Of a stretch of 64,000 bases of DNA, positions 34,201 through 47,428 are shown piece after piece. Within the stretch, counting starts at the first letter, position 1. Every line of letters begins with the position of its first letter. The position numbers were made by a program, and so were the translations under genes. The stretch is from Acanthosepion pharaonis (lineage: Eukaryota > Mollusca > Cephalopoda > Sepiida > Sepiidae). The DNA lies in NCBI GenBank assembly GCA_903632075.3, contig CAHIKZ030003485.1, forward strand, positions 176,501 to 240,500, given 5' to 3'. The notes beneath the pieces are model-generated. The model saw nothing but the letters and a program-made list of their open reading frames with translations. It did not search any database and was not told the DNA's origin.

Positions 34201-35749
34201 TTCCACGACTAGTGTTAAAATATACCAAAATTAGGAGAGGGAACAAAAAAAAGGTTTCCTAGATAGGCATTGCAAACGGAGCAGACTTAGACATCTTGGA
34301 ATCGATTGTTATTAATATACAACGTCCTGCCTTGTGTAGTCAACATAATATTCCACATTTTAAATGTAACATTCTTTCATGAATCTCCAGATTTCGTTAT
34401 TATCTGCATTCTTGAGAAAACGTTTTCCGGTTGCCTTTTCTAGGCTTTTCGAATTCAGAGTTTTCCTTCTCTGGGAAAAGATCTGCTCCGTTATTTAACC
34501 CATAGCCAGTGGGAGAAGAGACAGATTCCTGATTTTTCCAATGGTATTAGTGGTAAAGTGAATGCAACAAACTAGTCTGGAATACCATTCTTTCTATCGA
34601 TATCAGTTTCATCAACTGCACACACATCTTATTCTATACTGAAGTAAATTCCAATGAATCCTTATATTATTGTACGACAGATATCATAATATAAGTTATT
34701 TAATGACACCAGTCATTTGAATAGAAGAATTTAGTTTCAAACATTTCAAGTTAGATTCTGTTCGAATTGAGTTAATCAGTTGTTGTGAAATTATTTTTTC
34801 TTTAAGATTATCCTTTCCGGAAAAAATGAATCTTTACGAGCAAACTAGAATATTCTTAACGGTGTCTTTGCTTTAAATACAGCAAAAATGAAACATGCAC
34901 GTATAATGACGTGCTTAATACTTCCCAAACTAAAAACAAACGAAACTAAAACAATATCTTGGAATATTTCTATTTGAGTTTCAATGCAAATATTAAAAAC
35001 GCATAACAAAAATTTTTTTCTTTATTTTTTTTTTTAAAAAAAGAAAGTTAATAAACGTGATAAATTGATTTCTACTCGCAGAAATATTTTATCGTCTTGA
35101 AAATGATTTGTACAAATTTCAATGTTTTCTGATTGGTTGCTCTTGATGTTTCTCGGCACGATTCCCGCCAAATCTAATTCGATTAGACTAAATGCCAACG
35201 TTCGATACAGACTCAGTTTAAACATCGCTTTCATAACAAAAAAGACATGCGACTATTTAAAATATTTTGTGCAATTTTCAGTTTTGTGCATACATATGTT
35301 TCAGAAAACGCATCATTTGCTCAAATAAAAGAAAGTCTAATCAGGTTTCTGTTTTGAAGTCAAACGCTTTTCCCGTCATGACACGCAGCGAATCTCTTTC
35401 TGCATTCAATTATTATGTGAACGATTGAAATTTACAATTCGTTTTTTAGCTCAATTCTGATTGGCTGAGTTAAATTAAAGCGAAACGCATTTCCTACCGA
35501 AACAGACTTTATTTCCTTTTTAAATTGGACGCTTAATTGCTGGGTTTTGCGTGATTTTTAGTGAAATATTTCTTTCTTTAAACAAATTGTAAAATAAAAT
35601 GAATTTCACGCCAGGTGCCCCATTGAGATAAACAATTGATATTCAGGATGAAAACTTCTTCGCCGAAAATGAAGTTTGTGATTACAAAAGCAGATAAAGA
35701 AACAATGTATCTACAAATTAAACATTAAGCGAATACGTATACGTGAGCG
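34201..35749. other. Intergenic sequence
   Basis: No gene or named repeat was recognised. Confidence 0.4.
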
Positions 35750-35813
35750 CGCGTGCACACACACACGCACGCGCGTATATACATAAGTACTTCAATAAGT
35801 CCGAAGCCGACTG

Positions 35814-35840
<27 letters not shown>
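35750..35840. repeat. CA/CG microsatellite followed by (TA)n
   Basis: A mixed gcgcgtgcacacacacac tract and, after a 30-base spacer, about 24 bases of TA repeat. Confidence 0.85.
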
Positions 35841-35848
<8 letters not shown>

Positions 35849-36007
35849 TGCAACGAGTATTAATTTTTCAACTTTATCTCTTTCCTTGTTAAGGCACTTA
35901 ATTTAGTGGTGAATACAAATCACATAAATCAATTATTATACAGTGAACATTTCAGATCAAAATTCAATTATAACTTTGTGCCTTATTGATGCACTTCCAG
36001 ATCTTTT

Positions 36008-36016
36008 TCTCTCTCT

Positions 36017-36048
<32 letters not shown>
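36008..36048. repeat. (CT)n(TA)n microsatellite
   Basis: A short CT run passes directly into about 30 bases of TA repeat. Confidence 0.9.
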
Positions 36049-36050
<2 letters not shown>

Positions 36051-36929
36051 GTTTCGTTAAAGACGACTGACAAGCTTTTTATTTAATTTTTTTTGTGTTT
36101 CCTTTTCTGGACACTGTGATAAAATGTCTAAAAGTTCTGTATTTTCGATCACATTTACTTTTCGCCATTATCAAGGATGATTTGATTTTACTTTTAACTG
36201 AATGTATGGGTTGTGTTATGTATGTATCTAGAGTTATAGGGATGTTTTATTTTTTCAAACATTGTCAGCACATTGTGGCCGTGTTCATAGTTAATGTTAT
36301 TGAGTGTTTTTCTTTTTAATTATTAAGGCCCCCATTATTTTTAGTGTTTTTTTTTTTTAATGTGGATGAGGTTGTTATGCTTGTATTTTCTACTAGTATG
36401 TTTCAGGTGGAGTCTGGTAGGTTTTGGTGTGTACTTAATTGAGTTCTAATAAAGCGTAAGTCGTCTGGATAGGCATGTCGTAGTATTACCGATTTAGTTA
36501 TTTATGAGTTTGGTTTAATCAGGAACACAGTCCCTTAAGGAGCATTTGAACTCGTAAATACTGGTCGTGCTTTGTAATTTGATTTTGTGTTGTTATTTTT
36601 GAGGATAAGGTTGGCTATTTTAAATTTTTTCTAATAGATAATTAATTTAATTTTCTTGTTCGAGTCGACTGGAGTAGTGTAATTCTTTATGAGATTTCTA
36701 AGAGAAAATTCAACTTGCTAATTTTTAACGCGTATTTGGCTTTTGTAGAAGATATATGTTTATAGATATACATGTGTGTGTGTGTGTGTGTGTGTGGATG
36801 TCTCTGTGTGTGTGGATATGCAGCTGGTGAAATGGTTGGCTGCTGAGAAAGAAAAATTGGAGAGACGTGTTTGTCATGTTCACTTTTGGTAAAATACGAA
36901 TCCATCTCTCTTCGTCCTCCAGGGTTAGG
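36049..36929. other. Intergenic sequence with a (GT)n run at 36771-36795
   Basis: No coding sequence was recognised. The GT microsatellite covers about 25 bases. Confidence 0.45.
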
Positions 36930-37065
36930 GTTAATTATTAAGGCAGACTGAGTTTTTAGGCTTTGGAAGATGGAAAATTCTGAATTCAGAACTCGAGTAG
37001 GGTTGTGTGACACACTATATGCATAATTCTTTGTATTCAGTTCTTTCGATAAGTGTGGATACTAG
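36930..37065 (+). repeat. Dispersed repeat, diverged relative of 27346-27680
   Basis: It shares ggaaaattctgaattcagaa and ttgtattcagttctttcgat with the copy at 27346, in the same order and spacing. Confidence 0.5.
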
Positions 37066-37189
37066 TCCATTTCATAATATGTCATTTGTTTAAGTTAAGA
37101 TACGCTTCGAGCAGATATGAGCTTTCGAGAGAAATCTTGGGAAGTTTGTAGTTTAAAAACAGTAATTTAATCTTGCTAACCAGGTGCTG

Positions 37190-37272
37190 CCTTTGTAGCT
37201 AAATGGTATAGCACGTCAGGCTATATGATGGTTCCGTGTAGGATATAAGTTCGATTTCTGTCGGAGGACACA
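37190..37272 (+). repeat. tRNA-like SINE head, third family
   Basis: The segment has tagctaaatggtatagc (A-box-like) and ataagttcgatttctg (B-box-like) at a distance of about 45 bases. The anticodon and acceptor stems do not pair well, so this is a tRNA-derived retroposon rather than a tRNA gene. Confidence 0.5.
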
Positions 37273-37385
37273 TATTTTCTCTGAGATTTCTCGGACATTC
37301 AAATCAGTAAATGTTGTTAATAGTCTTTATCTTAATTTACTTAAATATTTGTATCTATTAAAATAATTGTCGGGCTTAGTCCATT

Positions 37386-37388
<3 letters not shown>

Positions 37389-37434
<46 letters not shown>
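37389..37434. repeat. (TA)n microsatellite
   Basis: About 46 bases of TA repeat. Confidence 0.95.
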
Positions 37435-37439
<5 letters not shown>

Positions 37440-37507
37440 ATATACAATGAGAGCACAACTCGGAGGTTCGTGCAAACATGCATTTTTTTATCACACCCAT
37501 ATTTATT

Positions 37508-37557
<50 letters not shown>
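37508..37557. repeat. (CT)n(AT)n microsatellite
   Basis: A CT run of about 20 bases passes into about 30 bases of TA repeat. Confidence 0.95.
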
Positions 37558-37558
<1 letters not shown>

Positions 37559-37779
37559 GCGAGGGTAAGTCAAAAATTATCTGCACTTTTTCTTTAAGGC
37601 AGACTGAGAAAAATTCATTTCGGTTGAGCTCTCTGGGAAGGAAGTGTGGGTTTGTAAACAGTGACTATTACGGCTAATAATGCATGACTCTTTGGTAAAT
37701 CGAATCGAGTTCTCTCAGTCACTGTGTGTTTATTTAAAAATAAATACGCTTAAATTCACCTTCATCCCTGCCGTGCGCC

Positions 37780-37904
37780 AACGGCTTATTGGTAGAATCC
37801 CCGACTGAGGCCAATTCAGTCGGCCTTCGATGCTAGCTAGAGGCAACCGGACGTCTAGCCACACTGACGAGCTGTGATACAACGAAACAGTCTGTCTGTG
37901 GATG

Positions 37905-37905
<1 letters not shown>
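37780..37905. repeat. GC-richer unclassified repeat block
   Basis: The segment from tgccgtgcgccaacggctta to acgaaacagtctgtctgtgg is richer in GC than its surroundings and is followed by a TA repeat, as are several retroposons in the window. The family is not known to me. Confidence 0.35.

Positions 37906-37909
<4 letters not shown>

Positions 37910-37941
<32 letters not shown>
37910..37941. repeat. (TA)n microsatellite
   Basis: About 32 bases of TA repeat. Confidence 0.95.
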
Positions 37942-37945
<4 letters not shown>

Positions 37946-39193
37946 CTACACCTAGTGAGCCAGACAAACCTACTTAGGTTTCACCTAAACGGATCGTCAG
38001 GGAATAGGAATATATAATAAACCAATTGTGATGCAGATCTGTTTTTTTTATCTCGGAAGATTCTCCTAATTACACTAATAGGAAATTTAGAAAATGTTCT
38101 TCCAATTATACAATTAAATTGTGACGTAAGGTTTAAATTTAAAATCATTCTCCAATTGTTAAGAGAAAGATTTCAAATATAAACAATGATTTTCAAAAAT
38201 GTCAATTTTGCTGGAAAGGAGCTGAAATCTTCACTCTAAATTCTGTCGTCATTTTTTCCTCAAAACAATTATTGAAGGTGTGCCTGATGATTGAGATAGT
38301 TGCACACTTCCCACTACAACCAAATATTAGTGTTTGAGCTCAGAGAAAAAAAAAACAAAAACAAACTAGGACTTTGTAAGTCATTTTTCTCAGCAGTTTC
38401 ACCTTAGAACTGAAGATCCCCACCTGCCACATGATATTCTAAGTTAGGCAAGCTTTGTAAACAAAACTGATCACTGTAGGATACAAATTTTATTCTTCGT
38501 TTTGGTTTTGAAACCACTGACCATAAATTTGTAAACACATCTTATAAACCATTTGTAAGCTAACAAGTTCGATCCCTGCTGTTAATTTATAACCGAAATT
38601 CAAGAGAGATGAACAAATATCGCCATTTTAGGAGACGTGTAAATTCACTGTTTAATTGGAAAATCTTTTTCTTTTCTTTTCTTTTTTTTTTGGGGGGGGA
38701 AACAGTTCTAATTTAATGATTAGATTGAAAACACAGCAAGTGGCGACCAATCAGGATTGTCGGTTCTTGCAAAACAATAGAGGATTGCACTTTGGTGTGT
38801 TTAGTCTTACCAATTGAAAATAATGAGAGAAAAAAAAAGAAGCTGAGACTTGCTACTTGTAGAATGAGTAAAAAGCAAAATGGCTCCATAAACAACATTT
38901 ATGCCAAATTTACCCAAAGACAATTGGTTGTAGAACTGAGATTTTTTTAATTCTGTTTTTGATTTCGATAAATGGTGTTTGGTTGCTTAAAAAAATTATC
39001 TTGAGAAATCAATGAATGATTATAAAGTTACTGTGACAAATGTGAAGAAAAGAAAAAGACGATAGTTTGACATGAGGGAGAAACAAAATATGTTTTGATT
39101 TTTGATTTTATTAAGAGTTAAAGAAGCAGAACAAAAAAGATCAATGGTGGCTGATGGTTGTTGTTGGTGGTGGCTGATGGTTGGTGGTGGTAG
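37946..39193. other. Intergenic sequence up to the LTR element
   Basis: No gene was recognised. A GGTGGT-rich stretch near 39145-39190 adjoins the LTR. Confidence 0.4.
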
Positions 39194-39610
39194 GGTTGCG
39201 TTGCAGCTCAGACCAGACACCAAGTTCGTTGACAAGATGCAGTTTCTCTCAGTCAAACGCTTGTGGCTTAAAAATTACCTTTCGGCCAGACCGTTACCCA
39301 CGAGTGAAACACAAAACAATTTCTAGTAGTAAACCATATTTTATTTTTAGGTAGTACTTTAAACGAGAAAGCAGGTTGAAGGTGGGTGCGCATTTCAGCG
39401 ACCGTCGTCTATATCCGTTCTGCGTGGCCTGCTTCATTTCTTCTGTTTACGGAGATGGTCAGTTTTATGGACAATAGTTTTCTTTGTTATCCTCGTTTTC
39501 AAAAAGTAATTCTTCTTTCCATCACTTTCTCTCATTCTGAGCCTTTTTCTCTTGTACTTTGAAGTTCACTCCAATTACTGATAGCCATCGGTCGAAAGTA
39601 AATGTTCCGT
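39194..39610 (-). repeat. 3' LTR (element on minus strand)
   Basis: It shares long runs with the copy at 50900-51342, including agtttctctcagtcaaacgc, caatttctagtagtaaacca and tgatggtcag-like segments. The similarity stops at about 39610, while sequence such as tcctctcggccttcgcccgc continues beyond, so the exact LTR start is uncertain. Confidence 0.85.
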
Positions 39611-40428
39611 ATCAAGTTGTGCGACAGGTCCTGCTGTTTTTAAATTTAACAAGTCCTCTACTTGACTTGTATTGTTATATCCCCGCCTCTTAAATAAAAA
39701 AATATTGTTAAATATTTTTTCGCGTTCTCCTCTCGGCCTTCGCCCGCTACACCAATATTTAGTTTTTACAACATACATAAAATAATCAACAAACAAATCA
39801 ACAGATAAAATTTCAACAATGAGAAAAGAAATATCAGTTTATTAGTCACCCCTGAGAAGGAAACAAAAGTAAAAATAACCTTGCGTCCATTTGGTGTTAA
39901 GATAAGCATTTTATTTTTTAATAACTGTAAATTGTGAAAAGATCTTGCCTCACATGGTGCAGAGCAATCCCATTTTGTGTTATTCATAACTTTCACTTTT
40001 TATTTCTAGCTAACACTAATACTTCAGATCAGTTTCCTACTCTCCATTCAATTTTATTGAAGACCCTCACAACTTCCTTCATCACATTGCAAAAAATTTA
40101 ATCTGACTCCATTATTTTGGGAAATCAATTTTCTCATCAGACTTTGTTTAATTTTTTTTTTTCACACTTCTCTTCCTTTCTTAAACATAAAAACAAATTT
40201 TCCTTTCGGATCTCCTTGACTACCACTTCTCTCTCTCTCTTCCTTATCACTTATCGGTTTTAAGGATGATGTATGGTCGAGAATTTTACAAAAAACACCC
40301 TTAGCTACATTAATATTTTCACAGATACATAAATTTCTGTACTTTTTTTGGAGTCCTAATTAATTACTTGAGTGTTGTTGTTTTTTTTTTTTTTTTATCT
40401 AGCTCCCTGTGTCTCACTGTTCTCTCCA

Positions 40429-43190
40429 TCAGAGGCAGAGCACATTTTCTTCAGGGTTTTCACGCATCCTCCGAAACCTATTGATTATATCAGGTGGTGG
40501 ATCTACTATCATACCCTCCTCTGAGTCACTGTCACTCATAAGTGCCGCTAAGGTAACCTTTCGTATCGGTCTGTTTCTCTCTTCTGGAATGTTCCATTCA
40601 TCGACCTTTGCACTGCGAAGATCAACAGCGTATGACTTTGTAGTTGCACCCATAAACTGTTCTTTCTATAACTATATAATATGGCTTCCATCTTTTATCT
40701 AATTTATGCTTTCTCCGGTGGTTCTTGAAGCATACTGATTCTCCTATTTCAAAGATAATTTCTTTACTCTTATTTTCTGCATATTCTTGTAGCTTTTTTT
40801 TTTAGCTTTAGATACATTTGCTTTCATTCTAATGAAAGCTTTATGTTGTTCCTGGAAAGCTATTTGGTGATGTTCATCTCCATAGTAATGTCATTTAGGT
40901 TGTAAAATATTATCCACAGGTAACACTACATCTCTATAAGTTTAAAAGACGAAAACTTTGTTGTCTCATTTTCATTGAATCTTATTGCTGCTATCGTCTG
41001 ATTCAAGTGTACATCCCAGGATCGTTCATTATCAACTACTCTCTTTGATAATATGTTGTGCAATGAAGTCTCTCTACTTTACCGTTACTTTCAGGATGGT
41101 AAGACGAGGTAGTAAGATGATCAATCGTCAGCTTTTCCATTGTTTCTTTCATAATGTGACTTACGTTTTCAGTGCCGTTAACTGAAACCATCAGCAATGG
41201 AGCATCGGAACGAGGAAAAATTTTGTCTATCATTAAATGAGCAATGATTTCATCTATTTTTTTTTAATTAGGAATGGCAAATGCTTCAGGCCATCCACTA
41301 TACAAATCGATAAAACTAATTATGTATTGATTGCCTGATAATGAGCAAGGGTAAGGTCCTGATACATCAACTACAATCTTAGCAAAGGGATATGGGAGCA
41401 AGTCAGTCTCCTTCATTCTTGGAGATTTCTAAATTGACATGGGATGCACATCCTAATGTAATTGGCAATGTCCTTATCCAGATCAAAGTATTTGCACCTC
41501 ATAGCTTTCGCACTCTTCTCTATTCCGATGTGTTTATTTTCATCATGATATTGTTGTATAATCTTCATACGAAGACGATTTTGGACATATTGGGAATATG
41601 GTAGGTTCATCATCTGGATTTGATAAATATAAAAATATATCCTCCAGCAGAATATACTTATTCCCTTCCTTAACACTCATGTCACGTGTTTTAATGCAGT
41701 GTTTCAGTTTCTTAATATCCTTATCTGCATCTTGATCTGAACTTATTTGTGGTTTCACTTCATTCATAAAGGATTTTCTTCCAAACTGTACAATGCAAAA
41801 TCTTGTGGTTCAAACTTATTGGAGTTAATTACTGCTACCTCATACATGTGATCATTTATGTCTAATGGCTTAAAATCTTTAGCCACTGGTGGATTGGGTG
41901 ATCTTGATACATTATTTCTATTTCATAAATATTCTACCCTACAATCATATCCTTCAATACTAAGAGCCACAGTTCAATCTTTTTATTTTATATTGGTGAC
42001 CTCAAAATGTACTGAAGACGTTTGTAGCCCGTAAATATTATAAATTTTGCATTATGAAGGTAGTGATTTAGTTTTTGTAATGAATAAACAATGGCAAATT
42101 CTTCCTTTTGTTTAGTCGACCAGCAGGTATACATATCACTAAATTGGTGAGATGGGAAATAAAGCGGCTTTTCTATCTCTTTCCTTACTACTTCATCAAA
42201 CTGAGTTTGTGTCAAGCGCATGCCAAATAGCTGAATTCGAAGCATGGCTTGTTCAGATGTAGGGTAAGTGAACATAGATACTGAACTAAGTTTATCTTTT
42301 AAAAGATCAAAGGCTTGCTGACAACTATCCGTCCACTTGAACCTGGCATTCTTTCTTGTCAACTGAATACGAACACATCCCAATAAACCCACAAATCTGT
42401 TTAATTGTCTTGGGAATAGGTAATGTTATTATTATTGTCGTTAGTTTATCCTCATCAGGCTTAATGTCGTCCCTATTTACGGTAAAACCTAAGGAATGCA
42501 TATCTATCATAGAAAAGTCGCACTTCGCTCGCTTTGACTTAAGTTTTAAATGATTTTCCTTTTGTCGCGGAGAAAATTCAAATATCGTCTATATACGAAG
42601 CTGTATACTTTTCCATCCCATCTAAATCAATAGATATTAATTCATGGAAAATAGTAGGCGTGTTTGTTAATCCAAAAGGCATGCAATTAAAATGAATAAG
42701 TCCCCTATGGGGAAAAAAGCTGTTTTCTCCTTATCTCATTCATTTATTTCCACTTGCCAATAACACAACTTCAAATCTAATTTAGAATAATACTTAGCAC
42801 GACCTAAAGTTGCTAATATATCATCAGTAACCTGGGGCGGGTAGTGGGTCCGAGTCTATTTCATTTAAAGAACGATAGTCAACGCAAAAAAACAAAATAG
42901 ACATTTCGTTTCCTTCTTTTTCTAGATTAAAACGAAGGAAAAAGATCAAAGAGTTCATGATTTTCTATCACCTTAGCATATAACATTTCATCGATGGTCT
43001 TATCTACTTTGATCTCTCGGTGTACGACAAACGGTTCATATTAATTGGACAGTGGTTATCAGTATCAATCTTCGTTGTCTACCGAGATCTTTATCTGTTG
43101 CCGCAAATAAATCTTTATTTTTTCTAATAACTTTTGGAAAGGAGCACTAAATTCACTGGGTACTACGGTATAACTGATATTTGTATTACT
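40429..43190 (-). pseudogene. LTR-element pol: reverse transcriptase, RNase H, integrase (broken)
   Basis: From right to left the minus strand shows an N-terminal reverse-transcriptase region, a polymerase active-site block YIDDI near 42585, and a thumb block with IKQICGFIGM near 42390. RNase H follows (FKWTDSCQQAFDLLK near 42340, then WSTKQKEEFAIVYSLQKLNH near 42100). The integrase zinc-binding part is HIGIEKSAKAMRCKYF with CIPCQ near 41430, and the integrase core end is YHPESNGKVERLH near 41080. A tail continues to 40429. At least four frameshifts or stops separate these blocks. The N-terminal part is cut off by the hAT insertion at 43196. It would have copied and integrated the element. 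Confidence 0.85.
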
Positions 43191-43195
43191 ACTAC

Positions 43196-46100
43196 CAAGG
43201 CCGGTACTAGGAATTGCAGGGACAGTTAGAAAACTGATTGTGGGGCCCCTACTCTACTAAATTAAAAAAATGTAGAGGACCGTGTGGATTTGAGTGCTGT
43301 TTATTCTTGCTAGAAGAAAGTCCAACTTCAAGAAAATGGCGGACTCAAATTGAGTCCAACCGAAGAGGCAAAGAAGACAAACAAGACCGATATATATATA
43401 TGTCAAGAAATATATGTATTAAACAACAAATTTACAAGTGACAAAGACATTAACATTTGTGTTTGTGTGTGGACGTAAAGAGTTTGTATGTTGGTGAAAG
43501 TTCGTACGTACCTGTATGCGTGTTTTATGGCGTTTTCCCATAAATGGGCGAAAGCGCGGATTTCTACGAGAGATCCCATTTTTAAATGTGTCCGCTGAAA
43601 TGCAAAGTGAAAAGAGAAGAAGGCAAAAAGTTGCCCAGTATTTATAGTGTAGGGAGAGCGCCCCTTGTGAACAATTAGGGAATTAAGGAGGAGCTAACTC
43701 CGACAAAAATTTATGTATGTTTATATTTCGTAGTGTACGCTCGTCTTTAACCCAAAAATAAAAAAAAAAAAAAAAAAACAAACAAACCATTAAATGCTTG
43801 ATATCGTAAAATTTAGAAAGACAATATGAAAGTTTTATTTGTTTTTAATGCAATTACAAACATACTACTTATACACAGTTCTTTTAGAAAAAGTCTTTTC
43901 TGGTTTTTCTATTTGCAAAGTCTCTCAAAATGTTTTCAATGTTAATAGTTTTAGCATTTGTCATTTTCTAGAGATAGCATTGCCAAATTGTTTAGTATCT
44001 CTTGTGAAATTGTTCACCGTAAGTATGTTTTTAATCAGTTTTAGTTTTGAAAATCTTCTTTCACCTGATGCGACTGTTACAGGTATTGTTAAGTAAATCC
44101 TCAAAGCAATAAAACATTAGTAAATACTAAATCGAATGTTTACTACCACTTATTCAAACAGAGCATGAGGCTTAATGAAACTGTAGTTTTCAGAGCTTTA
44201 AGTTCTTCAGCCAACAGATAGCCATCAATGTCTTTAGTTTTTTCAATAACTACCTCTGCACCAGTGCTCTGTTTCATTGTGGTGTCTGTTAAAGTTGCTT
44301 CAAGGTCTGCTGTGTGTTTCTTTATTTCTATATATTTTTAAAGTTATTTAGAAATCCAAATAATTTTACATGGCTTTTGATTTGTTCAAATCTACACTCC
44401 ATGGACTGAATAGCTTGGTTCAGCACTAAGTTAAAAAACTGAACTCTGTATGCTTCTTTTGGATCATCTAAAGGTTTATCTTTTATCTCATAACATTCTC
44501 CTCCTCCTACGTAGGTTTTTTTGTGAAATTGTCTAAACTCCAATGGTAATTCATCAGCTGCAGCTAATTCATTTGCACCTACGAGAACATCGTTAAAACT
44601 TTCCTCTCTATAAATTCGTAGCCATGATAATAGTTTTTCAAATGACTCCACATTCTCTTCACCAATGTCCTTTGTTTCACCTTGTACTTCCTTGCTTACA
44701 TAGTTAACTTTAAAAAGTACTTCATACCAAAATATCAAAGAAACTAAAAATTTGTAGTCGTGTAGCTGATTTGCTAAATATTCAGCTTCTGCTTTTACCT
44801 TGGGCTCATCTGTTATCTCTTCTGATATTTCCACAAATGCATCATCTACTTCTCCAATCTGAACGAATAGCTTTAACACTATCAATCTGAGATTCCCATT
44901 TTGTATTGCCAAAGGTTTAACTGATAACTTAGGTACATGTTTTTTTTTTAAACTACCCACCATTTTGATGATGCTGAGAATAATATGTAGATCGTTTGAA
45001 GAATCCCAAAAATATTATAGCATCTGGAAAACACTTGGCTACATCTCCGAGTAAAAGGTTATAATTGTGATATGCACAGGGTACAAAAAATACTCTTGAA
45101 TTATACTTTAATAGTCATGCTTGTACTCCAGACGTGTGACCATTCATGTTGTTACCCTTGCCATAGCATTGACCTCGAATGTCTTGCACTTCTAAAATTA
45201 ATTCTTTCAGTGTATTTAATTTATTAAAATCTTCTCCCGTGCTACTTTCAACTTGTATAAACTTTATGAAATGTTCCTAAACACCAGAAGGAGCCAAATT
45301 ACAATCAGACACATACCTGATTGTTAAAGGCATTTTTCTTTGTGACTCATATCAGGTGTGCAGTCTAAAATAATGGCTTAGTACTTAACTGCTTTTACAA
45401 ATTTCAGTGTCTCATTCAAAGCATCTGTAGCCATGATTTTTAGTAATTCATTCTGAGTATATTTTTTTCTTAAATATTGATTATGAATTTCGTGGGTTTT
45501 GATTTTTTGCAAATGTGTATCAAGAATAGGATCCAACTTTCCAAGCAGCTCCACAAGACCTAAAAAGTTTTCATTGTGCACACTCTCATTACCAATGTTT
45601 TCTTCTGTTCTTCTAAATTCTAAATTTCTCTCAGCAAGAAACTGTATTATTGCTACTAAGCTTTTGAATATTTGCTGCCAGTGCTTTTCATATTCATTGA
45701 CGATTTTTTCACACTATTTGTCAATTGTCTGTCCACTACAGAATCTTTGGTGTAACTCCAAGAAATTCCATGTGGTTTCCAAATGGTTCTTTGAATTTTC
45801 ACATAAACTTGTATGAAGGTTTCACCACTTTTTGAATCCACTTGTTGATAATGAACTGGTTGTCGTCTTACTAAAAAGTTTGCAATAACTTCTATCAGTA
45901 GACAACACTCTCCCCATTTGGAAGTTTCTTCTTACAGTGAAAGACAAAATCCCTTTTTCTTTTCTTGGAAAGCTGTTCACTGGAATATTAGGAGGACATT
46001 TCAATGTTAAATAATCTGCTGTCCAAGTGGTTGGATCATCGTACATGTTAATTACACCTGTACTCATGGATGATCTATCATTGTATGATGTTTGGGTTTT

Positions 46101-47428
46101 CTTTTTTCTGGTCATAAATAAGCTTTCTGATTTGACATTGTCTTCAGGTGCATTGAGATCATCTTTAATTTGATTCAAAGCTGCGTCATCCTTTTCTAAT
46201 TTGTTATCAATGACGTCATTGTATTTATTAATTGTAATTGAACTTTAGGTTATATCATCTTGTTCTGGATAGTTTTTGTTTTCTTCATCCTCATTTCATG
46301 GGAGCTTCAAAGATGGAGTGACAAGGATTTTTTTGATAGCACCTTTTTATGTCTTTTACATTTCAGCTACCTTAGCTTTGGTCAGTGCTTGTTTCTGGTT
46401 ACCGCTTAAATATTTACGCCCTTTGTCTCAATCTCTGCTTTGTGCTTGCCATGATGTAAGACATTTTTATATCATCTTTTTTTTTTAGAAAAGACAAACA
46501 ATGACAATAATCTGAAATAAAAATATTAACAAGAAGGAAGGATGGAAAAAGTGAGCGGGGGGAGAAGGAAAGTACATCAACATTAAAAAAAGTTATAAGA
46601 ACTATTGTCCCAAGATTTCAAAGTTTTGATAATTCGCCTTGTAAAGATTTTGTATGCATTTACTGTAATAAATTCTAAAGTATTATGCCAACATACGTGA
46701 AAATTGCAGTAATTATACAGAATCGTATAAGGAAACTGTTTTCCTACTCATGTATGCAAATAGATGATTAAATATTTTATTTAATCAATTAAAATTTGAG
46801 AAAAAACAAACAAATAAAATCACATATGCAAAATGCGAAGATTTATAAATTTTGTAGAAGTTCAGATAAAATTAATTTCCTAACCTGGCGAGAACTGCAT
46901 TATTCACTGCAAGATTTGTTTGGCTTTTTACCGACAATATAGTGAACACCTCACAACTGGCCCCATAAGGACATTATTTCTATTTTTAAGGGTTGTTTAT
47001 TTATCAATGGTGAGCGCTTTTTTGAGATTCAACAATGTCACTCCCCCCTCTCTCTCTCACACACACATACACACAAACACACCAGTACCAAGTAGGTAAC
47101 TGAAAGAAAGTTCGAAAGAAATACAGACGATTATGTTGTTACTGCACAATATATCCATAAATACCTAACAAAACACAACATATCCAAAGAGCAATAATAC
47201 ACATGTGAATAAATTACTAAAAATATGAGAGAAGACTTGTTTTTATCGTAGAGTAACCTAAACACAGACAAACGCTATCTTTTGGTTGAAAAACATAACC
47301 TTTTGCTTGTTGATAGAAGTGACATGACGAAACTTTTCTGTTGATATAGAATGCATAATAAATTAATAATGTTATGGTGCGACGCCCAATTTGATAAAGT
47401 TGGTGAAATAGACTTAAAACCAGCCCCG
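43196..47428 (-). mobile_element. hAT transposon (ZMYM1-like) inserted in the LTR element
   Basis: The left end is caaggccggtac and the right end is the complement of cggggctgg, imperfect short inverted repeats of hAT type. They are flanked by the 8-base duplications actactac (43188-43195) and attactac (47429-47436), which differ at one base. It carries the ZMYM1-like transposase on the minus strand. The sequences on either side belong to the LTR element's reverse transcriptase and protease, which shows the order of events. Confidence 0.75.
43960..46480 (-). pseudogene. ZMYM1-like hAT transposase (TTF-type), broken
   Basis: From the right on the minus strand: LSGNQKQALTKAK near 46410 (N-terminus); then DDPTTWTADYLTLKCPPN and NFQMGRVLSTDRSYCKLF (about 46045-45870), a TTF-type zinc-finger region. 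Next come EKHWQQIFKSLVAIIQFLAE-like sequence near 45680 and HNENFLGLVELLGKLDPILD near 45570. A 211-codon open stretch at 44963-44328 contains IQNGNLRLIVLKLFVQIGEV, YKFLVSLIFWYEVLFKVNYV and SMECRFEQIKSHVKLFGFL. The C-terminal dimerisation block TVASGERRFSKLKLIKN lies near 44070. Several stops break the rest. This family resembles the domesticated ZMYM1/ZNF862 group. Confidence 0.85.

Noticed and set aside
37190..37272. Possible tRNA gene
   Set aside because: A and B boxes are present, but acceptor and anticodon stems do not pair. It fits a tRNA-derived SINE better. The same applies to the heads at 22366, 31430 and 63605.
37385..37677. Open frames of 60-100 codons rich in alternating Tyr-Ile
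   Set aside because: They are translations of TA dinucleotide repeats (also at 7258-7449, 20665-20955 and 37730-37945) with no unique sequence.
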